A DNA stretch of 64,000 nt. It comes from Janthinobacterium sp. CG3. Lineage in GTDB: Bacteria; Pseudomonadota; Gammaproteobacteria; Burkholderiales; Burkholderiaceae_D. Positions 28,929 through 40,239 of the stretch are shown piece by piece. The notes under the pieces are model-generated. The model did not search any database. It was not told where the DNA came from and worked only from the letters and a program-made list of their open reading frames with translations. Position 1 is the first letter of the stretch, and every line of letters starts with the position of its first letter. Both the position numbers and the translations under genes were made by a program. The DNA lies in the NCBI RefSeq assembly GCF_000344615.1, contig NZ_KB467825.1, forward strand, positions 1-64,000, written 5' to 3'.

Positions 28929-29342
28929 ATGAAAACACCGTCCGCCCTCGCGCTGTTGCTCGCGCTGTTGTTCAGCGCGCCGCTGGCGCCGGCGTGCGCC
29001 GCCACCGCCATCATCGTCAGCGCGCGCAACACCGCCACCCGCATCGTCAGCGACCAGGCCGCCCAGATCTTCCTTGGCAAATCAAACCAGCTGACGCCGA
29101 TCGACCTGGCCGACAACTCGGCCACCCGCAGCGACTTCTACCAGAAAATCGCCGGCAAGGACCAGGACCAGGTGAAGGCGATCTGGTCGAAGATCGTCTT
29201 CACCGGGCGCGGCTTTCCGCCCAAGGAATACAATAGCCCGGCCGACGTTAAGAAAGCCGTCGCCGCCGACAGCGGCGCGATCGGCTACATCGACAAGGCC
29301 GCCGTCGACGATACCGTCAGGGTGGTCCTGATCGTGCATTGA
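28929..29342 (+). CDS. Small PstS-like periplasmic binding-protein domain
   Basis: This 137-residue protein has a signal peptide (about 24 residues ending ACAA). The rest resembles one lobe of phosphate-binding PstS-like proteins: QAAQIFLGKSNQLTPIDLAD, then SDFYQKIAGKDQDQVKAIWS, then VAADSGAIGYIDKAAVDD. It is much shorter than a full binding protein. It lies between a barrel-protein gene and a histidine kinase gene, so a sensing role in the periplasm is more likely than transport; no ABC permease or ATPase is nearby. Confidence 0.7.
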   Translation: MKTPSALALLLALLFSAPLAPACAATAIIVSARNTATRIVSDQAAQIFLGKSNQLTPIDLADNSATRSDFYQKIAGKDQDQVKAIWSKIVFTGRGFPPKEYNSPADVKKAVAADSGAIGYIDKAAVDDTVRVVLIVH

Positions 29343-29437
29343 GCCGCCGTGGCGGCGACGGCGACACAGCGCCTGCGGCCGCGGCCGAAGGCATCCGATT
29401 GGTACGCCGGCGTCGGCCGGACAGTGGGGAGAGCAGC

Positions 29438-31459
29438 GTGAACCTGTCGCTACGGGCGAAATTCCTGATACTCAGCGCGGTGGTGCAGGCGCTGGTGGTC
29501 GGCCTGCTGATCTGGAACAATATGCGCATCATGGACCAGGCCGTCAGCAACAACGCCGACCGCGTCGCCCACGAATACGCGGTCACGCTGAACCTGTCGC
29601 TGGGCGCCTATGCCAGCAAGGGCCGGCTGCCCGAACTGCGCTCCTACCTCAACGAAATGCTGGCCGATCCGGCCGACAGCTTCGTGCGCTACATCGTCGT
29701 ACTCGACCGCGACGAGCTGCCCATCATCGTCGCCGGCAGCGTGCCGCCGAAGCTGCCGGCGCTGCTGCAACGGCCCGGCGTGCGCACCAACCAGGGCTTG
29801 AAAACGCTGCTGGTGGACGCCATGCTGCACGCGCGCGCGCCGCTGCTGTTGAAGGACAACCAGGTCGGCTCGCTGCACTTCGGCCTGTCGACCTCGGACC
29901 TGGCGCAGGCGCGCGACGAGGTGCTCAGCCAGGGCAGCGTGATCTCGATCGTCGGCTTCGGCATCGGCCTGCTGCTGTTCTACGCCTTCACGCGCGGCAT
30001 CGGCCGGCGCCTGGACGGCTTGAACGCGCAGTCGCAGCGCCTGGTGCAGGGCGACTACGGCGCCCTGCTGCCCGAGCACGGCGGCGACGAGATCGAAGTG
30101 GTGTCGCGCTCGCTGAACACGATGAACCTGGCGCTGCGCGCCCGCATCGCCCAGCTCGAGCAGGCCGAGCGGCGCCTGTCGGAGTCGGAGGCGCGCTTCA
30201 AGATCCTGTTCGACGTGGCGCCGGTGCCGCTCAGCGTGACCGACCGCGACGGCACCATCATCGCCGCCAACCTGGCGCTGGAACGCACCTTCAACGCCGG
30301 CGCCGGCGCCATCGTCGGCAAGAACGCCACCGACATCTCGTTTTGGGAAGACGCCGCCGAACCGCGCCGGGTGATGGCGATCCAGGCCCGCGACGGCGCC
30401 GTCGACGGTGAAATCGCCCGGGTACGGCTGGCCGACGGCCGCGCCGGCAGTGTGGCGATCTGGACCTCGTCGCTGTCGCTGGACGGCGCCACCGCCATCA
30501 TCTGGGCGCTGCTCGACCTGACCGAGGAACTCAACGCCAAGGGCGAACTGAAGGAACTCAACACCTCGCTGGAGAGCCGGGTGCGCGAGCGCTCGGCCGA
30601 GCTGGAGCGCGCCAACGGCGACCTCAGCGACGCCCTCGACACGCTGCAGCGCACCCAGCACGACCTGCTGGCGGCCGAGAAAATGGCCTCGCTCGGCTCG
30701 CTGGTGGCCGGCATCGCGCACGAACTCAACACGCCGATCGGCAACAGCCTGCTGGCCTCGACGACGCTGTCGGACCGGGTCGTCGAATTCGACCGGGTGA
30801 TCGCCGGCGGCGCGCTGCGGCGCTCGGCGCTGGTGGCGCACCTGGACGAGGTCAAGCAGGCCGCCGGCCTGATCTCCGGCTCGCTGCAAAAGGCCGCCAA
30901 CCTGATCTCCTCGTTCAAGCAGGTGGCGGTCGACCAGACCAACGACCAGCGCCGCAGCTTCGACCTGCTGCTGGTGCTGCAGGATACGCTGGCGACCTAC
31001 CTGCCGCGCCTGCGCCGGGCCCACTGCGTGGCCCGCCTGGAGATTCCGCCGGGACTGACGATGGACTCGTACCCGGGCAGCCTGTACCAGGTGCTCAACA
31101 ACCTGATCAACAACGCCCTGGTGCACGGCTTCGACCGGCGCGCCTCGGGCGCCATCACGATACAGGCCTGCGACATCGGCGACGGCCAGATCGCGCTGCA
31201 GTTCGGCGACGACGGCAACGGCATGAGCGACGAGGTGCTGCGCCACGTCTTCGACCCCTTCTTCACCACCAAGATGGGCCAGGGCGGCACCGGCCTGGGC
31301 ATGAACATCGTCTACAACATCGTCACCGGCGTGCTGGGCGGGCGCATCAACGTCACCACCGCGCCGGACCGGGGCACGACGATCCGCATCGTCATGCCGC
31401 GCGCGGCGCCGCTGCGCGACGGCGGCAAGAAGAGCACGGCGGCGGCGCTGGCCGTGTAG
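29438..31459 (+). CDS. Membrane sensor histidine kinase (HAMP-PAS-HisKA-HATPase)
   Basis: The 673-residue kinase has a transmembrane helix at the N terminus (FLILSAVVQALVVGLLIW) and a periplasmic region of about 140 residues. A second helix (VISIVGFGIGLLLFYAF) precedes a HAMP segment, a PAS domain from about LFDVAPVPLSVTD, a coiled coil, and the H-box AGIAHELNTPIGN with phospho-acceptor H428. The ATPase motifs are NNLINNALVHGF, GDDGNGM and GGTGLGMNIVYNI. The GTG at 29438 is chosen for its GGGGAGAG site and because helix 1 follows at once; an in-frame TTG at 29339 overlaps the previous stop. No receiver domain or response regulator is adjacent, so it is an orphan. Confidence 0.85.
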   Translation: MNLSLRAKFLILSAVVQALVVGLLIWNNMRIMDQAVSNNADRVAHEYAVTLNLSLGAYASKGRLPELRSYLNEMLADPADSFVRYIVVLDRDELPIIVAGSVPPKLPALLQRPGVRTNQGLKTLLVDAMLHARAPLLLKDNQVGSLHFGLSTSDLAQARDEVLSQGSVISIVGFGIGLLLFYAFTRGIGRRLDGLNAQSQRLVQGDYGALLPEHGGDEIEVVSRSLNTMNLALRARIAQLEQAERRLSESEARFKILFDVAPVPLSVTDRDGTIIAANLALERTFNAGAGAIVGKNATDISFWEDAAEPRRVMAIQARDGAVDGEIARVRLADGRAGSVAIWTSSLSLDGATAIIWALLDLTEELNAKGELKELNTSLESRVRERSAELERANGDLSDALDTLQRTQHDLLAAEKMASLGSLVAGIAHELNTPIGNSLLASTTLSDRVVEFDRVIAGGALRRSALVAHLDEVKQAAGLISGSLQKAANLISSFKQVAVDQTNDQRRSFDLLLVLQDTLATYLPRLRRAHCVARLEIPPGLTMDSYPGSLYQVLNNLINNALVHGFDRRASGAITIQACDIGDGQIALQFGDDGNGMSDEVLRHVFDPFFTTKMGQGGTGLGMNIVYNIVTGVLGGRINVTTAPDRGTTIRIVMPRAAPLRDGGKKSTAAALAV

Positions 31460-31476
31460 GCGGCGCATCCAAAGAC

Positions 31477-31563
31477 CAGGGGCGCAACCCTGGGGCCAGC
31501 CCTCCCCCGCGGCAAGGCGAGAAGGCCGGCCCCCGGCTCTTCGCCGCTGGTTTTTTCGGCGTC
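31477..31563. repeat. Convergent-junction repeat, copy B
   Basis: This lies between the kinase gene and secA, which converge. It contains CCAGGGGCGCAACCCTGGGG, a self-complementary stretch, then a GC-rich middle and GCTGGTTTTTTCGGCG. It resembles the stretch at 24806-24896. A separate, stronger terminator hairpin follows at 31585-31623. Confidence 0.45.
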
Positions 31564-31584
31564 GCGGCGCGCGCATTGTTAACG

Positions 31585-31623
31585 CAAAAAAGGGCGGAGA
31601 ATTCGCATTCTCCGCCCTTTTCC
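31585..31623. terminator. Bidirectional intrinsic terminator between the kinase gene and secA
   Basis: A perfect 13-bp stem, AAGGGCGGAGAAT (31590-31602) with ATTCTCCGCCCTT (31607-31619), closes a TCGC loop. TTTT follows on the plus strand and an A-run (31585-31590) precedes it, giving a U-run on the minus strand. It can end both the kinase transcript and secA. Confidence 0.9.
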
Positions 31624-31638
31624 ATTCAGCCTCGCGGC

Positions 31639-34386
<2,748 letters not shown>

Positions 34387-34626
34387 GCTTGAATTCTTGA
34401 AAAAACGCCGTTAAAAAAAGCTCTGTTGGTTACATCGCGTTACCGCACGGAGTTCGAATATGGCAAAAGACGGTGATTTTATCATGCGATGTGGCGAAGA
34501 TTGGGTTATTGACTTGTATCACAATAGCTAAATGATAAACAATGTCGCGAAAACCGGCGCAGATGAGGCTTTCCGCCAAATATTTCCCCGCGCGCGCCGG
34601 ACTCGCCACGCGGCCCCGGCTGTGAT

Positions 34627-35133
34627 ATGTTTCGGCAAATGCGATCCCACACCTTCTACCAAGCAAGCCGCGCCCGCTCGGGTCCGGCGCTGCCCGGCGC
34701 CACGGACTTCCTGCGCAGCAACGCCACGATGGCGTCCCTGATGCCGGCGGTGAACCGCATGATGGCGCTGCAAAAGGATTGCGCCGGCGCGCTGCCGGCC
34801 ATGTTCCACAACTGCGATATCCTGCAGTTCGAGGACGGCCAGTTGGTGCTGGCGACGCCGACGTCGGCGGTGGCGGCCAAGCTGAAGCAGCAATTGCCGA
34901 AATTACAGGCGGAATTGGAAAAGCGCGGCTGGCAGGTGCGCGGCATCAAACTCAAGGTGCAGGTGACGAAAAGCATCGCGCCGGTGGTCCACACGCGCCA
35001 ACTGCTGCTGCCGAGCATGGCGGTGTCGGCCTTCGACGAATTGAGCAACAGCCTGCCCGAGTCGAAACAAAACAACGGCCTGATCGCCGCGCTGCGGGCG
35101 ATGGTGCAGCGGCGCCGCGAACCGGGCGGCTAA
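34627..35133 (+). CDS. DUF721 / DciA-like helicase-loader protein
   Basis: This 168-residue protein is of the DUF721 family. MRSHTFYQ near the start and the central LQFEDGQLVLATPTSAVAAKLKQQLPKLQAEL stretch are the family core. DciA proteins of this family interact with DnaB helicase at replication start in bacteria without DnaC. The position between secA and lpxC is common in Betaproteobacteria. An ATG four codons in (34639) is an alternative start. The gene converges on lpxC with only 47 nt between them. Confidence 0.75.
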   Translation: MFRQMRSHTFYQASRARSGPALPGATDFLRSNATMASLMPAVNRMMALQKDCAGALPAMFHNCDILQFEDGQLVLATPTSAVAAKLKQQLPKLQAELEKRGWQVRGIKLKVQVTKSIAPVVHTRQLLLPSMAVSAFDELSNSLPESKQNNGLIAALRAMVQRRREPGG

Positions 35134-35180
35134 GTCGCCGCGACGCGGCCGGCGGCACGCAAGGCCGGTGCATAGACGCC

Positions 35181-36116
35181 TTAAGTCAGCGCCCACTCCC
35201 TGGCCATTTGGCGCAGATACGACGGCGGCGCCGCCGCGTTGGTGTCGAACGAGACGATTTCGTACGCGTCCGGCCGCTCCAGCAGCGCCAGCAGCAACAG
35301 GTTGTTGAGCGCGTGGCCCGACTTGTGCGCCGTGTAACTGGCCAGCAGCGGATGGCCGATCAGATACAAATCACCGATCGCGTCGAGGATCTTGTGGCGC
35401 ACGAACTCGTCGTCGTAGCGCAAGCCGTCCGAATTCAAAATACGGTACTCGTCCATCACGATGGCGTTTTCCAGCGAGCCGCCGCGGGCCAGGCCCATGC
35501 CGCGCAAGCTCTCGACGTCCTGCATGAAGCCGAAGGTGCGGGCGCGCGCCACGTCGTGCACATACGACACGTCGCCGAAATCGACCGAGGCGCGCTGGGT
35601 GGTGCCGTCGACCGCCGGATGGTTGAACTCAATGAAGAAATCGAGCTTGAAGCCGTTGTACGGGCTCAGCCCGGCCCATTTCTCGGCATCGCCCTTGCCC
35701 TGGCGCACTTCGACCGGCTTCAGCAGGCGAATGAACTTCTTCGCCGCCGGCTGCTCCTGCACGCCGGCCTGCTGCAGCAGAAACACGAAGGACGAGGCGG
35801 AACCGTCCATGATCGGGATTTCCTCGGCGCTGATATCGACCACCATGTTGTCGATGCCCATGCCGGCGGCGGCCGACATCAAATGCTCGACGGTGGAGAC
35901 GCGGGCGCCGTCCTTGACCAGGACCGAGGCCATGCGGGTGTCGCCGACGATGCCGGCGCTGGCGGGGAATTCGACGATGGGCAGCAAATCGACGCGGCGG
36001 AACACGATACCGGTGTCCGGCGCGGCCGGATGCAGGGTCAGCTCCACCTTGGTGCCGGAGTGCAGGCCGACACCGACGGTGCGGACCAGTTTCTTGATGG
36101 TGCGTTGTTTTAACAT
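35181..36116 (-). CDS. lpxC: UDP-3-O-acyl-N-acetylglucosamine deacetylase
   Basis: LpxC carries out the committed zinc-dependent deacetylation of lipid A synthesis. The 311-residue protein starts [11 protein letters not shown], has [19 protein letters not shown], the zinc-ligand histidine in [19 protein letters not shown], and [17 protein letters not shown] with the second-site histidine and aspartate. The full length is present. It is normally close to ftsZ; here it is separated from it by a transporter, a toxin-antitoxin pair and a peroxiredoxin. Confidence 0.96.
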   Translation of the reverse strand: MLKQRTIKKLVRTVGVGLHSGTKVELTLHPAAPDTGIVFRRVDLLPIVEFPASAGIVGDTRMASVLVKDGARVSTVEHLMSAAAGMGIDNMVVDISAEEIPIMDGSASSFVFLLQQAGVQEQPAAKKFIRLLKPVEVRQGKGDAEKWAGLSPYNGFKLDFFIEFNHPAVDGTTQRASVDFGDVSYVHDVARARTFGFMQDVESLRGMGLARGGSLENAIVMDEYRILNSDGLRYDDEFVRHKILDAIGDLYLIGHPLLASYTAHKSGHALNNLLLLALLERPDAYEIVSFDTNAAAPPSYLRQMAREWALT

Positions 36117-36204
36117 CCGAAGATTATATCAACTTGCGGCGAAACCGTTTCGCCGCGGCATCACAGATCCCGTCCGCGGACAACAGCAAGCCTGCGTCGC
36201 CGGC

Positions 36205-37086
36205 TCAGGGATGCTCGGACTCGGCGTGCACCGCTTCGCGGCGGATCAGGTACACGCCGCTGGCGATAATGATCGCCGCGCCCAGCAAGGTGTACTGGTC
36301 GGGCAGCACCTGCCACAGGATCCAGTCCAGCCCCATGCCCCAGGCCAGCGCCGAATATTCAAACGGCGCCACGCTCGACGCCTTGCCCAGCCGGAACGCC
36401 TCGGTGATCGCCAACTGCCCCAGGAAACCGCTCAGCGACAGGCCGGCCAGCAGCAGCCAGTCCTGCTCGCGGATCGCCACCCACTCGTGCGCCGACAGCG
36501 CCACGCCGCCGATTGCCATCATCAGCATCAGCCAGAACACCATGCTTTCGCTGGCGTCGCTGCGGCTGAGCACGCGCCCGGTGATGGCCGAGACGGCGTA
36601 GCAGGCCGCCGAAGCGAGCACCGCCAGCCCGCCGATTGAAAAGAAATCGCCGCCGGTCGGGCGCAGCACCACCAGCACGCCGCCCATGCCGACGGCGACC
36701 GCGCACCAGCGCGCCGCGTCGACTTTTTCCTTCAGGATGAAAACCGACAAGGCCGTGATCAGCGTCGGCGCGATGAAGAAGATCGAATACGCCTCGGCCA
36801 GCGACAGCAGTTTGAGGCCGTAGGCGAAGGTGGTAATCATCACGATGCCGAGCAAGCCGCGCAGCAGGTGCAGCGGCCAGCGCACCTTGAGCACGCCCTT
36901 GAACGCGCCGCGCCAGGCGACGTAAATGCACACCAGCGGCAGCGACGACAGCGCCCGCAGCGCCGTCACCTGCATCGCCGGATACGTGGCCGAGAGCAGC
37001 TTCATCGCCGTGTCCATCAGCGAGAACATGGCGACGGCGATGAGCATCGCATAAATGCTGCGCAGGTTTTGGGCTTGGGGTGTCAA
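36205..37086 (-). CDS. DMT-superfamily transporter (EamA family)
   Basis: This 293-residue inner-membrane protein has ten hydrophobic helices arranged as two EamA repeats. The first repeat includes FSLMDTAMKLLSATYPAMQV and the FFIAPTLITALSVFILKEKV segment, the second FLGQLAITEAFRLGKASSVAPFEY. It is probably a metabolite exporter; the substrate is unknown. The TTG at 37086 is taken as the start because GAGGAG lies 6 nt upstream and helix 1 follows soon after. The frame is open to 37233 but that extension is not hydrophobic or conserved-looking. Confidence 0.85.
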   Translation of the reverse strand: MTPQAQNLRSIYAMLIAVAMFSLMDTAMKLLSATYPAMQVTALRALSSLPLVCIYVAWRGAFKGVLKVRWPLHLLRGLLGIVMITTFAYGLKLLSLAEAYSIFFIAPTLITALSVFILKEKVDAARWCAVAVGMGGVLVVLRPTGGDFFSIGGLAVLASAACYAVSAITGRVLSRSDASESMVFWLMLMMAIGGVALSAHEWVAIREQDWLLLAGLSLSGFLGQLAITEAFRLGKASSVAPFEYSALAWGMGLDWILWQVLPDQYTLLGAAIIIASGVYLIRREAVHAESEHP

Positions 37087-37439
37087 AGCGGGCTCCTCGC
37101 TGGTGGTCCCCGCGGCGGGGTGCGCGCGGGATAGATATCCCCAGCCAGCAAAAGCCGCTTGATGAATGTGCACCAATGTTGTGCGGGAATTATAGCAAGG
37201 CGTTGCCAACCGTGTTTGGCGGGCAATTTTCACACCGTGAAGAGACGCGTCTAAGAGAAAAGCGGCGCATTGCCGCGGTCTTGAGATCCATCAAAACTGG
37301 CAAGAATTAGACAAAAAACAGTATTGGGGGATGACGCGGCCGCTTTTATAAAGAATGAACCGAAGCGATAGTCGCACTGCGTTGACGGCGACGCGGTGTC
37401 AAACCCGATTGACTTCTCTTTTTTTTGTACATACACTAA
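37087..37439. other. Intergenic region upstream of brnTA and the DMT gene
   Basis: These 353 nt lie between the divergent DMT transporter and brnT genes. The right half is AT-richer than the surroundings and ends in a T-run (37415-37426) within the promoter-like site described separately. No RNA gene, repeat or att site was recognised. Confidence 0.5.
37409..37437 (+). promoter_or_regulatory. Promoter-like site immediately before brnT
   Basis: TTGACT (37409-37414) and TACACT (37432-37437) are spaced by exactly 17 nt. The brnT ATG begins only 3 nt after the -10 box. If this promoter is used, the message would be leaderless or would start inside the annotated codons, so either the true start is later or another promoter serves brnT. 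Confidence 0.45.
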
Positions 37440-37751
37440 ATGAAGATCACATTTGACCCGGAAAAAGACAGACTGAACCGTAACAAGCATGGGGTGTCGC
37501 TGGCAGAGGCAGAGCACTTCAACTGGCAAGACTTCCTGTGGAAATTAGATCGCCGCGAAGACTATGGCGAAGACAGGGAAGCTGGTATTGGTACGATAGG
37601 CAGCCATTTGTACAAGGTCATCTATGTCGAGCGCGGTGATGTCCTGCGTATTATTAGCCTGCGCAAAGCAACGCAAACGGAGGAGGATGAATATGCAAGC
37701 CAGTATGAAGCGCAACCCCCGCTCGACTCCATTCATCCGCTCCACAGATGA
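37440..37751 (+). CDS. brnT: BrnT-type toxin (DUF497 ribonuclease)
   Basis: This 103-residue protein has the BrnT opening FDPEKDRLNRNKHGVSLAEAE, the strand motif SHLYKVIYVERGDVLRIISLRKAT and the ending EEDEYASQYE. BrnT toxins are RelE-like ribonucleases that block translation and are held in check by BrnA. The tail after about residue 88 is a little longer than usual and overlaps the antitoxin gene by 59 nt. Base composition is lower in GC than the dcw genes, hinting at transfer. Confidence 0.85.
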   Translation: MKITFDPEKDRLNRNKHGVSLAEAEHFNWQDFLWKLDRREDYGEDREAGIGTIGSHLYKVIYVERGDVLRIISLRKATQTEEDEYASQYEAQPPLDSIHPLHR

Positions 37752-38007
37752 AGAACAGGCGGCAATCACGGCGGCCGCCCTGAGTGATCCGGACGCGCTA
37801 CCGTCAACGCCGGAGGAGTTGGCCCAATTCACACGGCGCCGCGGCCGTCCCCCTTCAGACGTGACCAAAGTTGCCATCAGCCTTCGCCTTGACCTGGATA
37901 TCCTGAATGCGTTCAAGATGACTGGCCAAGGATGGCAAACCCGCATCAACGATGCCTTGCGTGACTACGTCGAGTCGCACGATATGCGGGGTCAGCGGGA
38001 AATCTAA
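37693..38007 (+). CDS. brnA: BrnA-type antitoxin (ribbon-helix-helix)
   Basis: This 104-residue antitoxin has an N-terminal toxin-binding part (FIRSTDEEQAAITAAALSD and DALPSTPEELAQF) and a C-terminal DNA-binding half RRRGRPPSDVTKVAISLRLD followed by GQGWQTRINDALRDYV. The ATG at 37693 has AGGAGG 6 nt upstream; an ATG at 37687 overlaps that site and is less likely. The pair is probably autoregulated through BrnA binding. The gene overlaps brnT, as expected for co-translation. Confidence 0.85.
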   Translation: MQASMKRNPRSTPFIRSTDEEQAAITAAALSDPDALPSTPEELAQFTRRRGRPPSDVTKVAISLRLDLDILNAFKMTGQGWQTRINDALRDYVESHDMRGQREI

Positions 38008-38042
38008 GGCGTCGCGTTGCCAAACGGCGCATGTGGGCAACA

Positions 38043-38066
38043 AAAACGGCGCCGCGGCGCCGTTTT
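38043..38066. terminator. Bidirectional terminator between brnA and the peroxiredoxin gene
   Basis: A perfect 24-nt palindrome, AAAACGGCGCCG followed by CGGCGCCGTTTT, has A-runs and T-runs at its ends. It lies between two convergent genes and can stop transcription from both sides. Confidence 0.85.
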
Positions 38067-38088
38067 CCATTGCCGATACGGGCGCAGC

Positions 38089-38595
38089 TTAAGCCAGTTG
38101 GCCCAGCAGCGTTTCCGCGTTCGACACGTCGAACTTGCCGCCCTGCTCGACGTTCAACTGCGTCACGACGCCGTTCTCGGCCAGCAGCGAGTAGCGCTGC
38201 GAGCGCGTACCCATGCCGAACTTGCTGAAGTCGGCGTCCAGGCCCAGCAGCTTGCTGTAGGCGGCGTTGCCGTCAGCCATCATGCGCACGATGCCGGTGG
38301 CTTTCAGTTCGCGGCCCCAGGCGCCCATGACGAAGGCGTCGTTGACCGAGATGCACCAGATTTCATCGACGCCCTTGGCTTTCAATTCTTCCGCGTGCTG
38401 GACGTAGCCCGGCACGTGTTGCGCGGAGCAGGTCGGGGTGTAGGCGCCCGGCAGGCCGAAGATGGCGATCTTCTTGCCCTTGGTCAGCTCTTCAACCTTG
38501 AACGTGTTTGGACCCAGCGCGCAGCCTTCGGTTTCGGATTCGATGAATTCCGACAGGGTGCCTTCTGGCAGGGCATCGCCGATTTTGATAGTCAT
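38089..38595 (-). CDS. Peroxiredoxin (Prx5/AhpC-TSA, glutaredoxin-dependent type)
   Basis: This 168-residue thiol peroxidase reduces hydrogen peroxide and organic peroxides. The catalytic cysteine is in GLPGAYTPTCSAQHVPGY at about residues 48-65, and the motif ISVNDAFVMGAWG follows, typical of the Prx5 subfamily. The ATG at 38595 is preceded by AAGGAG. It lies 258 nt downstream of ftsZ on the same strand. A REP-like repeat lies in the gap. Confidence 0.92.
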   Translation of the reverse strand: MTIKIGDALPEGTLSEFIESETEGCALGPNTFKVEELTKGKKIAIFGLPGAYTPTCSAQHVPGYVQHAEELKAKGVDEIWCISVNDAFVMGAWGRELKATGIVRMMADGNAAYSKLLGLDADFSKFGMGTRSQRYSLLAENGVVTQLNVEQGGKFDVSNAETLLGQLA

Positions 38596-38734
38596 GCTTG
38601 ACTCCTTGTGTAGGGGGTTATGGGGGTGGCCGGGGCATAAAAAAGCCGCGCGGGGCGCGGCATACCCAAGCACTGGACAGCAGTATGCCTGAGTCTTTTC
38701 GTTTGTGCAGGAAACACGCCGAACCCAATGTCAT

Positions 38735-38840
38735 GTAGGTCGGATTCGCGAAGCGTCATCCGACAACGTTGGCCGAAGCGAGGCACGCCGCTCCAGGCCA
38801 AGGTTGTCGGGTTACGCCCAATGGGCTAAGCCGGCCTACA
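38735..38840. repeat. Bipartite REP-like repeat (copy 2)
   Basis: This copy starts GTAGGTCGGATTCGCGAAGC, continues with AACGTTGGCCGAAGCGAGGC and ends GTTACGCCCAATGGGCTAAG plus CCGGCCTAC. It matches copy 1 at 21986 over its whole length with scattered changes, mostly in the final arm. It lies between ftsZ and the peroxiredoxin gene. Confidence 0.75.
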
Positions 38841-38853
38841 AAACCTGCGCCGC

Positions 38854-40065
38854 TTAGTCCGCCTGCTTGCGCAGGAAGGCCGGGATGTCGTAGGTTTCCA
38901 TGCCGTTCTTTTCCATCGCGCGCACCTGCTCGGAAGCCGATTCGCGACGCCATACCGCCGGCGCCTTCATGCCGTCGAACGCTTGCCCCGGCACGGCCAT
39001 GCCGACCGTGGTGCTGCCGGCGCCGCCGACGCCGCCCATAGCCGCCGACGGCGTCAGCGGACCGTTGTGGGTGCCGGTGCGCAGCATCTGCTGCGGCACC
39101 AGTTGGATCGACTTCTTGGCGCGGCCCAGGCCGGTAGCCACCACGGTGACGCGGATGTCGTCGCCCATGTTGTCGTCGTAGGCGATACCCTGGGCGATCG
39201 AGGCGTCCGGCGCCGCGAACGCGCGCACGGCGGCCATGACTTCCTTGATTTCCTTACCCTTCAGGCCACGGCTGGCGGTGACGTTGACCAGCACGCCGCG
39301 CGCGCCCGACAGGTCGATACCGTCCAGCAGCGGCGAGGCCACCGCCTGCTCGGCGGCGATGCGCGCGCGGTCGACGCCGGACGCGGTCGCCGTGCCCATC
39401 ATGGCCTTGCCCTGCTCGCCCATGATGGTCTTGACGTCGTTGAAGTCGACGTTGATATGGCCCGGTACGTTGATGATCTCGGCGATACCGGCGACCGCGT
39501 TGTTAAGCACATCGTCGGCGTGTTGCATCCACTCCAGCATGCTTTCGTCTTCGTAGATCTCTTCCAGTTTTTCGTTCAGGATGATGATCAGCGAGTCGAC
39601 GTGCAACGACAGCTGCTCCAGGCCCTCGTCGGCGATGTCCATGCACTTCTGGCCTTCGTACGAGAACGGCTTCGACACCACGGCCACCGTCAGCGCGCCC
39701 AGCGACTTGGCGATTTCCGCGACGATCGGCGCGGCGCCGGTGCCGGTGCCGCCGCCCATGCCGGCGGCGATGAAGACCATGTGCGCGCCGCGCAGCGCGT
39801 CTTCGATACGCGCGCGCGACTCTTCGGCCAGCTGGCGGCCCACTTGCGGCTTCATCCCGGCGCCCAGGCCGGTCTCGCCGATCTGGATGATGTTGTCGGC
39901 CTTCGAGGTCGACAGCGCCTGCGCGTCGGTGTTGGCGGCGATGAACTCGACCCCCGACATGCCCTTGTTGATCATGTGTTGAACCGCGTTGCCACCTGCT
40001 CCGCCGACGCCGACGACCTTGATGACCGTGCCTACAGCTGCGTTATCGACCATATCGAATTCCAT
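38854..40065 (-). CDS. ftsZ: Cell division GTPase FtsZ
   Basis: FtsZ polymerises into the Z-ring that places and drives the divisome. The 403-residue protein has VVGVGGAGGNAVQHM, the tubulin signature GGGTGTG at residues 104-110, and a C-terminal conserved peptide DIPAFLRKQAD that binds FtsA and other partners. The ATG at 40065 is supported by AGGAG 7 nt upstream. The 174-nt gap to ftsA holds a run of TTGTGCTTATT-like direct repeats near 40170-40215 and probably a promoter. Confidence 0.98.
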   Translation of the reverse strand: MEFDMVDNAAVGTVIKVVGVGGAGGNAVQHMINKGMSGVEFIAANTDAQALSTSKADNIIQIGETGLGAGMKPQVGRQLAEESRARIEDALRGAHMVFIAAGMGGGTGTGAAPIVAEIAKSLGALTVAVVSKPFSYEGQKCMDIADEGLEQLSLHVDSLIIILNEKLEEIYEDESMLEWMQHADDVLNNAVAGIAEIINVPGHINVDFNDVKTIMGEQGKAMMGTATASGVDRARIAAEQAVASPLLDGIDLSGARGVLVNVTASRGLKGKEIKEVMAAVRAFAAPDASIAQGIAYDDNMGDDIRVTVVATGLGRAKKSIQLVPQQMLRTGTHNGPLTPSAAMGGVGGAGSTTVGMAVPGQAFDGMKAPAVWRRESASEQVRAMEKNGMETYDIPAFLRKQAD

Positions 40066-40239
40066 GATGTGCTCCTATCAGTGTGCCGTTTCCAGGCGCC
40101 AGGCCTCATACGAATAGGAGAGCTGGAGATTGAAAACTGCGGTTAAATATAAAATATCGTGTGTGTTCCTGAATGCTTGTTCTGCTTGTTGTGCTTATTG
40201 TGCTTATTCTTATTCCGCTGCCGGCGCCAAACCAGCGCC

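Noticed and set aside
40165-40215. Short TTGTGCTTATT-like direct repeats before ftsA, considered as a CRISPR or regulatory array
   Set aside because: Units are about 10 nt, imperfect, with no spacers; best seen as low-complexity intergenic sequence.
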